In this document: piece after piece, positions 45,996 to 52,583 of the stretch
How the letters are laid out: each line of letters starts with the position of its first letter
Position numbering within the stretch: position 1 is the stretch's first letter
DNA from: Deltaproteobacteria bacterium
GTDB lineage: Bacteria; Desulfobacterota; Desulfuromonadia; Geobacterales; Pseudopelobacteraceae
NCBI GenBank assembly: GCA_021850095.1
Contig: JAJZRX010000014.1
Coordinates: 1 to 52,583, forward strand
Direction of reading: 5' to 3'
DNA: 52,583 nt
Notes under the pieces: generated by a model
What the model was told of the DNA's origin: nothing
The model's database searches: none
What the model saw: only the letters and a program-made list of their open reading frames with translations
Position numbers and translations under genes: made by a program

Positions 45996-47621
45996 ATGAA
46001 GATTATCGTAACCGACGAAGTTTCTGCGGAAGGCCTGGCGCTTCTGACCCAGGAGCCGCGCATCCAGCTGGATGTCAAACTGGGCCTGAAAAAGGAAGAG
46101 CTGCTGGCGGTCATCGGCGACTACGACGCCATCATCACCCGCAGCGGCACCAACGTTGACAAAGCCCTGCTGGACGCCGCCACGAAACTGAAGATCGTCG
46201 CCCGGGCCGGCGTCGGCATCGACAACGTCGATGTGGATTACGCCAGCTCCAAAGGGGTGATCGTCGTCAACGCCCCTTTCGGTAACACCAACAGCGCCGC
46301 CGAGCACACCATGGCGCTGTTGCTGGCCTTCTGCCGCAACGTCACCATTGCCAACGCCAGCCTCAAGTCCGGTGAATGGAAACGGGCCCCCTTTACCGGC
46401 TATGAGCTGAAGGGCAAAATCGCCGGCGTGATCGGCATCGGCAAGGTTGGCGGCCGGGTGGCCACCCGTCTGAAAGCCTTTGAATGCGACGTGCTGGCCT
46501 GCGACCCGTATATTTCCGTCAAACGCGCCCACGACCTGGGAGTCAAACTGGTTTCCCATGACGAGATCTACAAGAACTGCGATATCATCACCGTCCACAC
46601 CCCGCTCAACGAAGAGACCAGGGGCATGATCGGTCCGCGTGAATTCGGCCTGATGAAGAGCGGCGTGATCATCCTCAACGTGGCCCGCGGAGGCATCATC
46701 GACGAACAGGCCATGTTGGACAACCTCAATTCCGGCAAGGTCACCGGCGCCGCCTTCGATGTCTGGAGCGAAGAGCCGCCCGCCACCGAGACCCTCAAAC
46801 AGCTGATCGCCCACAAGAACCTGGTCGCGACCCCCCATCTGGGAGCCAACACCTTCGAGGCCCAGGTCAATGTGGCCATTGATGTCTCCAAAGAAATTTT
46901 GAACTATCTGGACGACCAGCCGATGGAGAACGCGGTTAACATCCCGCGCTTCGACCTGGCCCTGATGGATCAGATGCGTCCTTTCCTGAACCTGATGAGC
47001 GTGATGTGCGACTTCGGCATCCAGTTGGTCGATACCAATCTGGAAAAAGTCACCTTCGGTTTTGCCGGCAGCATCGCCCATTACGACTGTTCGCCGCTGA
47101 CCGTCTGCGGACTCTCGGCGCTGCTCAACCGCATGGTCGATCAGGACGTCAACATGGTCAACGCTTCCCTGATCGCCGAGCAGATGGGGATCGTGGTCGA
47201 AGAGAACAAAACCACCCACGCCGACGCCTTTTCCAACGTGATCACGCTGATCATTGAAACCGGCGGCAAGAAGCGCACTATCTCCGGTACGCTCTTCGAA
47301 GGTGCTCCCCGCATCGTGCGACTGCGCGACTACACGATGGATTTCAGCCCTGAAGAGCATATGCTGATGCTGCACTATGGCGACCGCCCCGGTATGATCG
47401 GCAAGATCGGCACCATCATGGGCCAGCATGACATCAACATCGCCTCCATGAACCTGGGGCGCAGCCAGCAAAAGGGAGAAGCGATGGTAATCCTTTCACT
47501 GGATTCGGCTGTACCGCCCGATGTGGTCGAGGAGATCAAGGCCGCCACGGAGGCCACCTTCATCAAGGCCCTGCACATGCGGGTCGGTGGCTGCAGCCGC
47601 AGCTGCGGCTGCGGAGTCTGA
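45996..47621 (+). CDS. serA: D-3-phosphoglycerate dehydrogenase
   Basis: 541 residues, type I: NAD-binding domain (GVIGIGKVGGRVATRLKAF), catalytic region (NVARGGIIDEQAML, PHLGANTFEAQ), allosteric substrate-binding domain (about 320-450) and ACT domain (about 455-525: HYGDRPGMIGKIGTIMGQHDINIAS). It begins serine synthesis. After the ACT domain it ends in an unusual cysteine-rich tail, GGCSRSCGCGV. GGAG precedes ATG 45996. Confidence 0.96.
   Translation: MKIIVTDEVSAEGLALLTQEPRIQLDVKLGLKKEELLAVIGDYDAIITRSGTNVDKALLDAATKLKIVARAGVGIDNVDVDYASSKGVIVVNAPFGNTNSAAEHTMALLLAFCRNVTIANASLKSGEWKRAPFTGYELKGKIAGVIGIGKVGGRVATRLKAFECDVLACDPYISVKRAHDLGVKLVSHDEIYKNCDIITVHTPLNEETRGMIGPREFGLMKSGVIILNVARGGIIDEQAMLDNLNSGKVTGAAFDVWSEEPPATETLKQLIAHKNLVATPHLGANTFEAQVNVAIDVSKEILNYLDDQPMENAVNIPRFDLALMDQMRPFLNLMSVMCDFGIQLVDTNLEKVTFGFAGSIAHYDCSPLTVCGLSALLNRMVDQDVNMVNASLIAEQMGIVVEENKTTHADAFSNVITLIIETGGKKRTISGTLFEGAPRIVRLRDYTMDFSPEEHMLMLHYGDRPGMIGKIGTIMGQHDINIASMNLGRSQQKGEAMVILSLDSAVPPDVVEEIKAATEATFIKALHMRVGGCSRSCGCGV
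47593..47612. repeat. 20-bp perfect palindrome at the end of serA
   Basis: GCAGCCGCAGCTGCGGCTGC is its own reverse complement and encodes part of the cysteine-rich SerA tail. It sits just before the stop codon and 24 nt before lgt. No T-run follows, so it is not an obvious terminator. Confidence 0.75.
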
Positions 47622-47635
47622 AGGCGTACCGACAG

Positions 47636-48409
47636 ATGCAGATGCCCCCCATTGACCCCGTTTTTTTGAGCATCGGCCCGCTCCAGTTCCGCTGGTACGG
47701 GCTGATGTACGTTCTGGCCTTTATCGCCACCTACTTTATCATCCGCTCCGAAGTCAAACGCAAACAGCTGCCGTTGACGACCGACGACGTCTCCGACCTA
47801 GTGTTTTACGGCGCTCTGGGGGTCGTGCTGGGGGGGCGGATCGGGTACATCCTGTTCTACAATCTGCCCTTCTACCTGGCAAACCCGCTCAAGCTGCTGG
47901 CGGTCTGGGAAGGGGGCATGTCGTTCCACGGCGGCTTTCTGGGAGTAGTGCTGGCTTTTGTGCTGTACGCCCGCCGCAAGCAGCTGCCCTTTCTGGCGCT
48001 GATGGACATGGCGGCGCTCTGTGCGCCGGTCGGCCTGGGGCTGGGGCGGATCGGCAACTTCATCAATGCCGAATTGTACGGACGGCCGACCACTATGCCC
48101 TGGGGCATGATATTTCCGGGCAGCGACGGCCTGGCGCGGCACCCCTCACAACTGTACGAGGCAGTTCTGGAAGGGCTGGTTCTGTTTTTCATGGTCCGCT
48201 TCGCCTCAAGGAAATCTGACGCCACCGGTGTGGCCGCCTGGACCTTTGTGGCCGGCTACGGCCTGTTCCGTTTTTTTGTTGAATTTTTCCGCCAGCCCGA
48301 CGCCCAGATCGGATTTTTTTTCCAATGGTTTTCAATGGGACAGTTTTTAAGCCTGCCCATGTTTCTGCTGGGAAGCTTCATGGTTTTCCGGTTTTCACGA
48401 CGAACCTGA
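47636..48409 (+). CDS. lgt: Prolipoprotein diacylglyceryl transferase
   Basis: 257 residues, polytopic, with signature GLGLGRIGNFINAELYGRPT and GGMSFHGGFLGVV. It attaches diacylglyceryl to the lipobox Cys of proteins such as PilP. It follows serA by 14 nt. ATG 47636 has a weak ribosome site; ATG 47642 is an alternative. Confidence 0.96.
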   Translation: MQMPPIDPVFLSIGPLQFRWYGLMYVLAFIATYFIIRSEVKRKQLPLTTDDVSDLVFYGALGVVLGGRIGYILFYNLPFYLANPLKLLAVWEGGMSFHGGFLGVVLAFVLYARRKQLPFLALMDMAALCAPVGLGLGRIGNFINAELYGRPTTMPWGMIFPGSDGLARHPSQLYEAVLEGLVLFFMVRFASRKSDATGVAAWTFVAGYGLFRFFVEFFRQPDAQIGFFFQWFSMGQFLSLPMFLLGSFMVFRFSRRT

Positions 48410-48452
48410 ACGTCATATCCGGCAACAAAAGACCGTCCCCCGCAATTCAGGA

Positions 48453-48480
48453 TTGATTAAGTCTTTTTTTAGGCTATACT
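48453..48480 (+). promoter_or_regulatory. Promoter of the ferritin gene
   Basis: TTGATT (48453-48458), 16-nt spacer with a T-run, TATACT (48475-48480), 25 nt before the start codon. Confidence 0.55.
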
Positions 48481-48505
48481 GTAAAAAAATTTAAGGAGGC
48501 CTACC

Positions 48506-49027
48506 ATGATCAGCAAGCAGATGTCGGATGCACTCAACAAACATATGAATCTGGAACTTTACTCGGCCCACCTCTACCTGGCCATGTCATCCTGCGCCAA
48601 CGACCTGGGGCTGAAAGGGGCTGCCAACTGGTTTTTCGTGCAGTACCGGGAAGAGATGATCCACTTCATGAAATTCTACGCGTACCTGACCGACCAAGGC
48701 ACCGTTATTTCCCTGCTGGCCAGCGAAGCGGTGCCGAACAAATACAGCACCCTGATGGAAATGATGCAGAAAACCCTGGCCCATGAGCAGCTGATCACCT
48801 CCTGCATCAACGAGTTGAGTGAGCAGGCCGTCCAGGAAAAGGACCACGCCACCCAGATCTTCCTGCAGTGGTTCGTGACCGAACAGATCGAAGAGGAAAA
48901 CAACGACCGCGACCTGATCGCAAAACTCAAACTGGTCGGCGACAACGGTCACGGCATTCTGATGATCGACGGGGAAATGGGGCAGCGGGTTTTTGTGGCG
49001 CCGGTCGGTTCACCGCTGGCGGTGTAA
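48506..49027 (+). CDS. Non-heme ferritin
   Basis: 173 residues, a four-helix ferritin (FtnA type). Ferroxidase residues are recognisable in NLELYSAHLYL, YREEMIHFMKF and the later ATQIFLQWFVTEQIEEENN. AAGGAGG precedes ATG 48506. It stores iron in a cytoplasmic shell. Confidence 0.95.
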   Translation: MISKQMSDALNKHMNLELYSAHLYLAMSSCANDLGLKGAANWFFVQYREEMIHFMKFYAYLTDQGTVISLLASEAVPNKYSTLMEMMQKTLAHEQLITSCINELSEQAVQEKDHATQIFLQWFVTEQIEEENNDRDLIAKLKLVGDNGHGILMIDGEMGQRVFVAPVGSPLAV

Positions 49028-49067
49028 TCCGCCCTGGCTCAACCTGCACCACAACGGGGTGACGGCA

Positions 49068-49307
49068 ATGAAAATACGTCTGTGCGAAAACAACAAAGGC
49101 AAGGGCAAGCTTCTCCGGCGGCTGCAGGAGGAATTCCCCGATCTGAACATAAAAATAAAGGATTGTGTCAAGCAGTGCGGCGCCTGCCGCGAGATGCCGC
49201 TGGCGGTGGTGGATAAAAAAAAGATTACCGCCCGGGATGGCGAAGAACTGTACCGCCTCATCGTCGATCTGATCCGCAAAGCAGCGGACGAAGCGGAAGC
49301 TGTCTGA
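49068..49307 (+). CDS. DUF1450 (YuzB-like) small protein
   Basis: 79 residues from ATG 49068; the frame is open from 48993 but that part overlaps ferritin. Cysteines are arranged as C-E-N-N and DCVKQCGACREMPLAVVDKK. Family function is unknown; the cysteine pattern suggests metal or iron-sulfur binding, which fits the ferritin neighbour. Confidence 0.85.
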   Translation: MKIRLCENNKGKGKLLRRLQEEFPDLNIKIKDCVKQCGACREMPLAVVDKKKITARDGEELYRLIVDLIRKAADEAEAV

Positions 49308-49311
49308 CGAT

Positions 49312-49911
49312 TCAGCCCCCCCGGTTTTCAGCGGCATTGGCGATAAAGCCGGTGGCAAAACAACGGGCGGCCGGTGTGAATCGTTCAAAATCCGCCCGTA
49401 TCTCTTCGTAATGCAGCTCCAATTCGGCCCCGCCCTCTCCCAGAGGGTTGGGCCTTTTTATTCGCCGGGACATCCGCTTCAGCGCTGATGAAATCCCGGC
49501 GATGTTTTTGTACGACGGCAAGAGCTCATCGAAGATGATCGGGACAAATTCCTGCAGCTGCTGCGGCATAAGCGACAGATGGCGATCAATAATCGTCCGG
49601 GCCTGTAAAAGATACTCCGCAAACGGAACCTCGGACCACGAGACCCATTCCTGTGCCAGAAAGTGATCGTAGAAAAGATCAACCAGCACTCCCCGGTAGA
49701 GCCCATAGTCGGGGGACAGGCGCAATCGGCTGGCTTGAAAAGCGGAATTGTGCTGGGCGAAGGAGTCGATCTTCCGGTGCAGCAGCAGCCCCTGACGGAC
49801 AGAGGCGGGATAGTCGTCCTGCAAGGGCCCCTTGACGAAATCGCCCATGAAGTTTCCGACCATGATCTGCGGATCTCCCCCCGAAAGATACATATGAAAC
49901 AGAAAGTTCAC
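49312..49911 (-). CDS. AcpH-like protein (acyl-carrier-protein phosphodiesterase family, DUF479)
   Basis: 199 residues with family motifs MNFLFHMYLSGG, GNFMGDFVKG, LLLHRKIDSFAQHN and RGVLVDLFYDHFLAQEW (metal-binding His/Asp). It starts at GTG 49911 with GAGG 8 nt upstream. AcpH removes the phosphopantetheine arm from ACP in E. coli; in anaerobes the role is not established. Confidence 0.9.
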   Translation of the reverse strand: MNFLFHMYLSGGDPQIMVGNFMGDFVKGPLQDDYPASVRQGLLLHRKIDSFAQHNSAFQASRLRLSPDYGLYRGVLVDLFYDHFLAQEWVSWSEVPFAEYLLQARTIIDRHLSLMPQQLQEFVPIIFDELLPSYKNIAGISSALKRMSRRIKRPNPLGEGGAELELHYEEIRADFERFTPAARCFATGFIANAAENRGG

Positions 49912-49950
49912 GTTCCGATCCTCACGTCAAAGCACGCCTGGGTGCTGTCC

Positions 49951-50241
49951 TCAGGCGATGCGGGTCATTTTGTGAACGACCTTATCCCTGATCAGGCCGG
50001 CAGCCGCCCCGGCATAGGCCTGGTAATGATCGCTGTTGATATGTTTTTCCAGGCATTGCGCGCTTTCCCAGGTTTCGTAGAAGATGAACAGCGCCGGATC
50101 CTGGTTGTCCTGATGCAGATCGTACTTCAGGCAGCCCTGTTCCTGTCGGGTCGGCTCAACCAGCTTGAGCAGTTCGGCTTTCAGATCTTCCACAGAATCC
50201 GGCCTGGCCGCAACTTTCGCTACTACGGTAATTTCCGGCAT
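49951..50241 (-). CDS. Antibiotic-biosynthesis-monooxygenase (ABM) fold protein, YgiN-like
   Basis: 96 residues, one ABM domain (EITVVAKVAARPDSVEDLKAELLKLVEPTRQEQGCLKYDLHQD, shown in part). ATG 50241 has AAAGGA about 6 nt upstream; ATG 50247, overlapping the flavin reductase stop in ATGA, is the alternative. YgiN-type proteins oxidise quinols. Coupled with the flavin reductase gene. Confidence 0.88.
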   Translation of the reverse strand: MPEITVVAKVAARPDSVEDLKAELLKLVEPTRQEQGCLKYDLHQDNQDPALFIFYETWESAQCLEKHINSDHYQAYAGAAAGLIRDKVVHKMTRIA

Positions 50242-50243
50242 AC

Positions 50244-50813
50244 TCATCCTTTCGCTTTACCGACTGAAAAAGCCTTTCCCAACAGCGGTCCCACGCCGTG
50301 GTAGCCTTTGTGGCCGGTGTCATAAATCAGGGGTTTGATCTTGAGGATATCGGGCAATCCGTCATCACCCAGCACGTCCGCTTCAGCCTTGACATCCACA
50401 ATCTCGCCAATAAACTGGGTGTGCAGCCCGATCTCGACGATCTGCAGCAGACGGCATTCCAGAACCAGCGGAAATTCGGCCGCGTAGGGCGCATCCACCA
50501 GCTCGCTTTTTACGGGAGTCAACCCGGTCACGTCAAACTTGTTCACATCGCGCCCGGAGGCGATCCCGACGTAATCGGCTTCGACCATCCTGGCCTCGCC
50601 GGCGATCCCGACCGTAAAGGCCTTGCGTTCCACGATGGCGGCATGGGAATAGGTCGCGCTGCGCAGCGACACGGCCACGCAGGGGGGCTGTGAGCAGCAG
50701 ATGCCGCCCCAGGCGGCGTTCATCAGGTTGGGCTTGCCGGCCCGGTCATAGGTTCCGACCATCAGAACCGGGGTGGGAAACAGCAGTGTTTTTGCTCCGA
50801 CAGATTTTTTCAT
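50244..50813 (-). CDS. Flavin reductase family (flavoredoxin-like) protein
   Basis: 189 residues of the FMN-binding split-barrel family: [36 protein letters not shown] and FTVGIAG. AAGGAGAA precedes ATG 50813. Such proteins bind FMN and reduce flavins or carry electrons in anaerobes. Confidence 0.92.
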   Translation of the reverse strand: MKKSVGAKTLLFPTPVLMVGTYDRAGKPNLMNAAWGGICCSQPPCVAVSLRSATYSHAAIVERKAFTVGIAGEARMVEADYVGIASGRDVNKFDVTGLTPVKSELVDAPYAAEFPLVLECRLLQIVEIGLHTQFIGEIVDVKAEADVLGDDGLPDILKIKPLIYDTGHKGYHGVGPLLGKAFSVGKAKG

Positions 50814-50830
50814 CTCATTCTCCTTGATAG

Positions 50831-51247
50831 TTACGGTTTCCTGTCAATCCGGCAGGAACCGCTGCGGCAGTCATGACTCTTGGGCAGCCAGGGGCGGATG
50901 CGGGCAAAGCCCCGGTACAGCAGCCGGGCAACCGGATTGACCAGCGGCAGGCTGATGATCAATCCCAGGGCACGGTAGAGTGCGGCGGCGGGAAAAGCCT
51001 GCCAGATGGCCCAAAAGGCCTCCACGCCACGGTAGATGACGCCCCGCTGGTCGATGACGTTCAGCTCGTACATGAATTCGGCCATTGTGATGCCGTATGG
51101 TTGCGGATCGAAGCCGGGAGCGCTGATATCCACCGCCCGCAAGCGGCCACCGTGATCCTGGCGCAGATAGTGTTCTATCTCTGCGGCGCAGACCGAACAG
51201 GATCCATCATAGAAAACCTGGATCGGGAAATATGGATTGGTCGGCAT
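50831..51247 (-). CDS. DCC-family (DUF393) thiol-disulfide protein
   Basis: 138 residues with the DCC signature [18 protein letters not shown] (Asp-Gly-x-Cys-x-x-Cys) near the N-terminus and GRLRAVDIS; a hydrophobic middle segment resembles a thioredoxin-like fold. GGAGGGG precedes ATG 51247. Function of the family is not settled. It precedes the flavin reductase by 17 nt. Confidence 0.9.
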   Translation of the reverse strand: MPTNPYFPIQVFYDGSCSVCAAEIEHYLRQDHGGRLRAVDISAPGFDPQPYGITMAEFMYELNVIDQRGVIYRGVEAFWAIWQAFPAAALYRALGLIISLPLVNPVARLLYRGFARIRPWLPKSHDCRSGSCRIDRKP

Positions 51248-51353
51248 GAATCACCCCTCCCCGACGAGCCTGGAAAACATAAGGCATTCAGATATACACG
51301 TTCAAAAGAAGGTAGCAAACAATAAAGAGTACATATCAATTTTGACGGTGCGT

Positions 51354-51383
51354 TTGACACATCAAGAGCCGCTGTGATAGGTA
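51354..51383 (+). promoter_or_regulatory. Possible promoter of the Pro/Ala/Glu-rich gene
   Basis: TTGACA (51354-51359), 18-nt spacer, TAGGTA (51378-51383), 42 nt before the start codon. -10 match is weak. Confidence 0.4.
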
Positions 51384-51425
51384 TGACCGTCAGCATAGCC
51401 GTCAGACCAGAAACGGAGCACCCAC

Positions 51426-51953
51426 ATGACAAACACAACTGAATCATCACCCCGTCGAAACGGATTCAAATACCTGCTACTCTGCAATCTGACCGCCGTC
51501 ATACTGACCGCTCCCTGCCTGGCCGAATCTGAACCAGAATGGCCTCCGGCTGAAGCCCAGGATCAAATCCAGACGGTCAACCCGGAAGACCTGCAGCCCC
51601 AATCCTTCGAATCTCCTTCCCCGGCTGAAGCCCCGGAAGAAGCGCCGGCAGCTGTTGAAGCGCCAGCGGAAGTCCCTCTGCCGGTAGAACCGCAACCCGC
51701 AAGGGAAACACCCGCCGAAGTTCCGGCAGAAACAGCACCGGCAGAAACAGCACCGGTCGAAACTCCAGCTGAAACCCCGGCTGGCCTGCCAGACGCAGCG
51801 ATTGAAGCTCCCCCGGAAGATCCGGCTGAAGCCCCGCCGGCAGCGGAGATCCCGGCCGCCGCTGAAACCGCTCCGGAAGGGATTCCGGATCAGTTTTCAG
51901 GGAATCCGATCATCACTGCCCCCGAAGAACCCCCGCCGCCACCGGAACCGTAA
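51426..51953 (+). CDS. Secreted Pro/Ala/Glu-rich low-complexity protein
   Basis: 175 residues. Basic N-terminus, hydrophobic helix and cleavage site after TAPCLA give a signal peptide; the mature part is almost only Pro, Ala, Glu, Val and Thr, with repeats PAETAPAETAP, PAEVPAE and PPAEIPAAAE, ending in PPPPEP. No fold is recognised. DNA shows a 15-bp tandem repeat (CCGGCAGAAACAGCA). A surface or periplasmic spacer is plausible; function unknown. GGAG precedes ATG 51426. Confidence 0.7.
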   Translation: MTNTTESSPRRNGFKYLLLCNLTAVILTAPCLAESEPEWPPAEAQDQIQTVNPEDLQPQSFESPSPAEAPEEAPAAVEAPAEVPLPVEPQPARETPAEVPAETAPAETAPVETPAETPAGLPDAAIEAPPEDPAEAPPAAEIPAAAETAPEGIPDQFSGNPIITAPEEPPPPPEP

Positions 51954-51963
51954 CCGTACGCGC

Positions 51964-52359
51964 CTACGAAAAAGCCAGGAACAGCTTGCGCTTGCGCGGG
52001 CCGTCGAATTCGCAGAAGTAGATGCCCTGCCAGGTTCCCAGCCAGATTGTGCCGCCCCTGACAATCACCTGCAGCGAGGCCCCGTAAAAAGAAGCCTTGA
52101 TGTGCGCATCAGAATTGCCTTCCGCATGGCGGAAATGCCGGCTTTGCGGGATCAGCTGGTCGCTGAAGGATTCCATATCGGCAGCCACATCCGGGTCGGC
52201 GTTCTCGTTGATCGTGACCCCGGCAGTCGTATGCGGCACGAAGATCGTCAGTATCCCGTCCCGCCAGCCGTTTTTCGCGATAACTCCGGCAATCGGGCCG
52301 GTCACGGGAACAAACTGGGTTCGACGGTTGGTTGACAGGTCCAATTGAGCAGTTTCCAT
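51964..52359 (-). CDS. YjbQ family (UPF0047) protein
   Basis: 131 residues from ATG 52359 with GGAGG 5-6 nt upstream; the longer frame to 52425 is rejected. Family motifs PHTTAGVTINENADPDV and RHAEGNSDAHIKASFYGAS, followed by GTIWLGTWQGIYFCEFDG. Histidines (PHTT, SRHFRHAEGNSDAH) probably bind metal. A YjbQ protein has been reported with thiamine-phosphate synthase-like activity, but its true role is unclear. Confidence 0.93.
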   Translation of the reverse strand: METAQLDLSTNRRTQFVPVTGPIAGVIAKNGWRDGILTIFVPHTTAGVTINENADPDVAADMESFSDQLIPQSRHFRHAEGNSDAHIKASFYGASLQVIVRGGTIWLGTWQGIYFCEFDGPRKRKLFLAFS

Positions 52360-52485
52360 ACACACCTCCTCTCCGGCGCTACCATAGCACAACATTCTCT
52401 GTGTGCCGATTGACTTTTCAGTCAATCAGGTGCTATTCAAAGCAGTTCATTTTTTCGGTTCGTCACAGTAATCAGTAAGTAATTT

Positions 52486-52497
52486 TGCTCTTTAACA
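52486..52497 (+). promoter_or_regulatory. boxA-like antitermination element
   Basis: TGCTCTTTAACA is identical to the boxA consensus bound by NusB-NusE in rRNA leaders of proteobacteria. It lies 71 nt before the next start codon on the + strand, in what should be the leader of the truncated gene at 52569. Confidence 0.5.
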
Positions 52498-52568
52498 ATT
52501 GAAAAGCATGAGTTCCGTCAGGTAGTTATGGAAGCGTGACCAACCATTCTATCTGAGAGAGGAACCCA

Positions 52569-52583
52569 TGCTTATTAAACAGC
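52569..52583 (+). CDS. Start of a + strand gene cut by the window edge
   Basis: ATG at 52569 with GAGAGGAA just upstream, reading MLIKQ before the window ends. Too short to identify. Confidence 0.5.

Noticed and set aside
45954..47471. 505-aa minus-strand open frame
   Set aside because: Complete antisense of serA, which has full domain signatures; GC-rich third positions create such shadows.
47593..47612. serA palindrome as an intrinsic terminator
   Set aside because: No T-run on either side and lgt follows directly; kept as a repeat only.

Overview
The window looks like chromosomal DNA of a Geobacter/Pelobacter-type bacterium (Desulfuromonadia, Geobacteraceae sensu lato). The evidence is the pilY1-minor pilin-riboswitch-pilMNOPQ layout, an rpoN/hprK/rapZ regulatory PTS cluster, Kdo and LPS-transport genes, a CxxCH cytochrome, a CxxCH-bearing DsbC-like protein and a GEMM-I riboswitch of the Geobacter type. 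The assignment is inferred from gene content, not from a database match. No rRNA, tRNA, CRISPR array or intact IS element was seen.

Layout. (1) 1-143: C-terminal end of an unidentified + strand gene. (2) 217-17670, minus strand: type IV pilus region. In transcription order it holds a small secreted protein, pilY1, fimT/gspH, pilV, pilW and pilX; then a promoter, a GEMM-I riboswitch and an overlapping intrinsic terminator; then a small HTH regulator, pilM, pilN, pilO, pilP and pilQ, two tandem Uma2-family genes and an Ig-like lipoprotein. (3) 17696-18578: AbiEii-type nucleotidyltransferase with a 67-aa partner, directly upstream of the pilus block; then a DsbC-like thioredoxin. (4) 19565-36296, minus strand: a nearly gapless run of about 17 kb, kdsB-pyrG-kdsA-kdsD-kdsC-lptC-lptA-lptB-rpoN-hpf-hprK-rapZ-EIIA-HPr-EI-pilD-histidine kinase-sigma54 activator, with promoters before kdsB and before lptC. 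(5) 36415-37502: cytochrome P460-like protein and an orphan response regulator. (6) 37687-42310, plus strand: dCMP deaminase, nrdR, ribD, ribE, ribBA, queH and DUF2905, tightly overlapped. (7) 42433-44122: an 8Fe-ferredoxin (55 codons) divergent from acetate kinase, with bidirectional terminators on the far side of each. (8) 44205-49307: truD and trmL divergent from serA and lgt, then ferritin and a DUF1450 protein. (9) 49312-52359: AcpH-like, antibiotic-biosynthesis-monooxygenase-like, flavin reductase, DCC-family, Pro/Ala/Glu-rich secreted and YjbQ proteins. (10) 52486-52583: a boxA-like leader and the first codons of a gene that runs off the edge.

How it fits together. PilD (region 4) would process the prepilins PilV/PilW/PilX/FimT (region 2), which with PilY1 form the tip/priming complex, while PilMNOPQ forms the alignment complex and outer-membrane secretin. 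The riboswitch puts the PilMNOPQ half under control of a cyclic dinucleotide, with a base at the specificity position that points to 3',3'-cGAMP. Region 4 makes Kdo and exports LPS, and carries a permease-less PTS (EI, HPr with H15 and S46, a mannose-type EIIA, HPr kinase, RapZ) next to sigma-54, the usual signature of a nitrogen/carbon regulatory phosphorelay.
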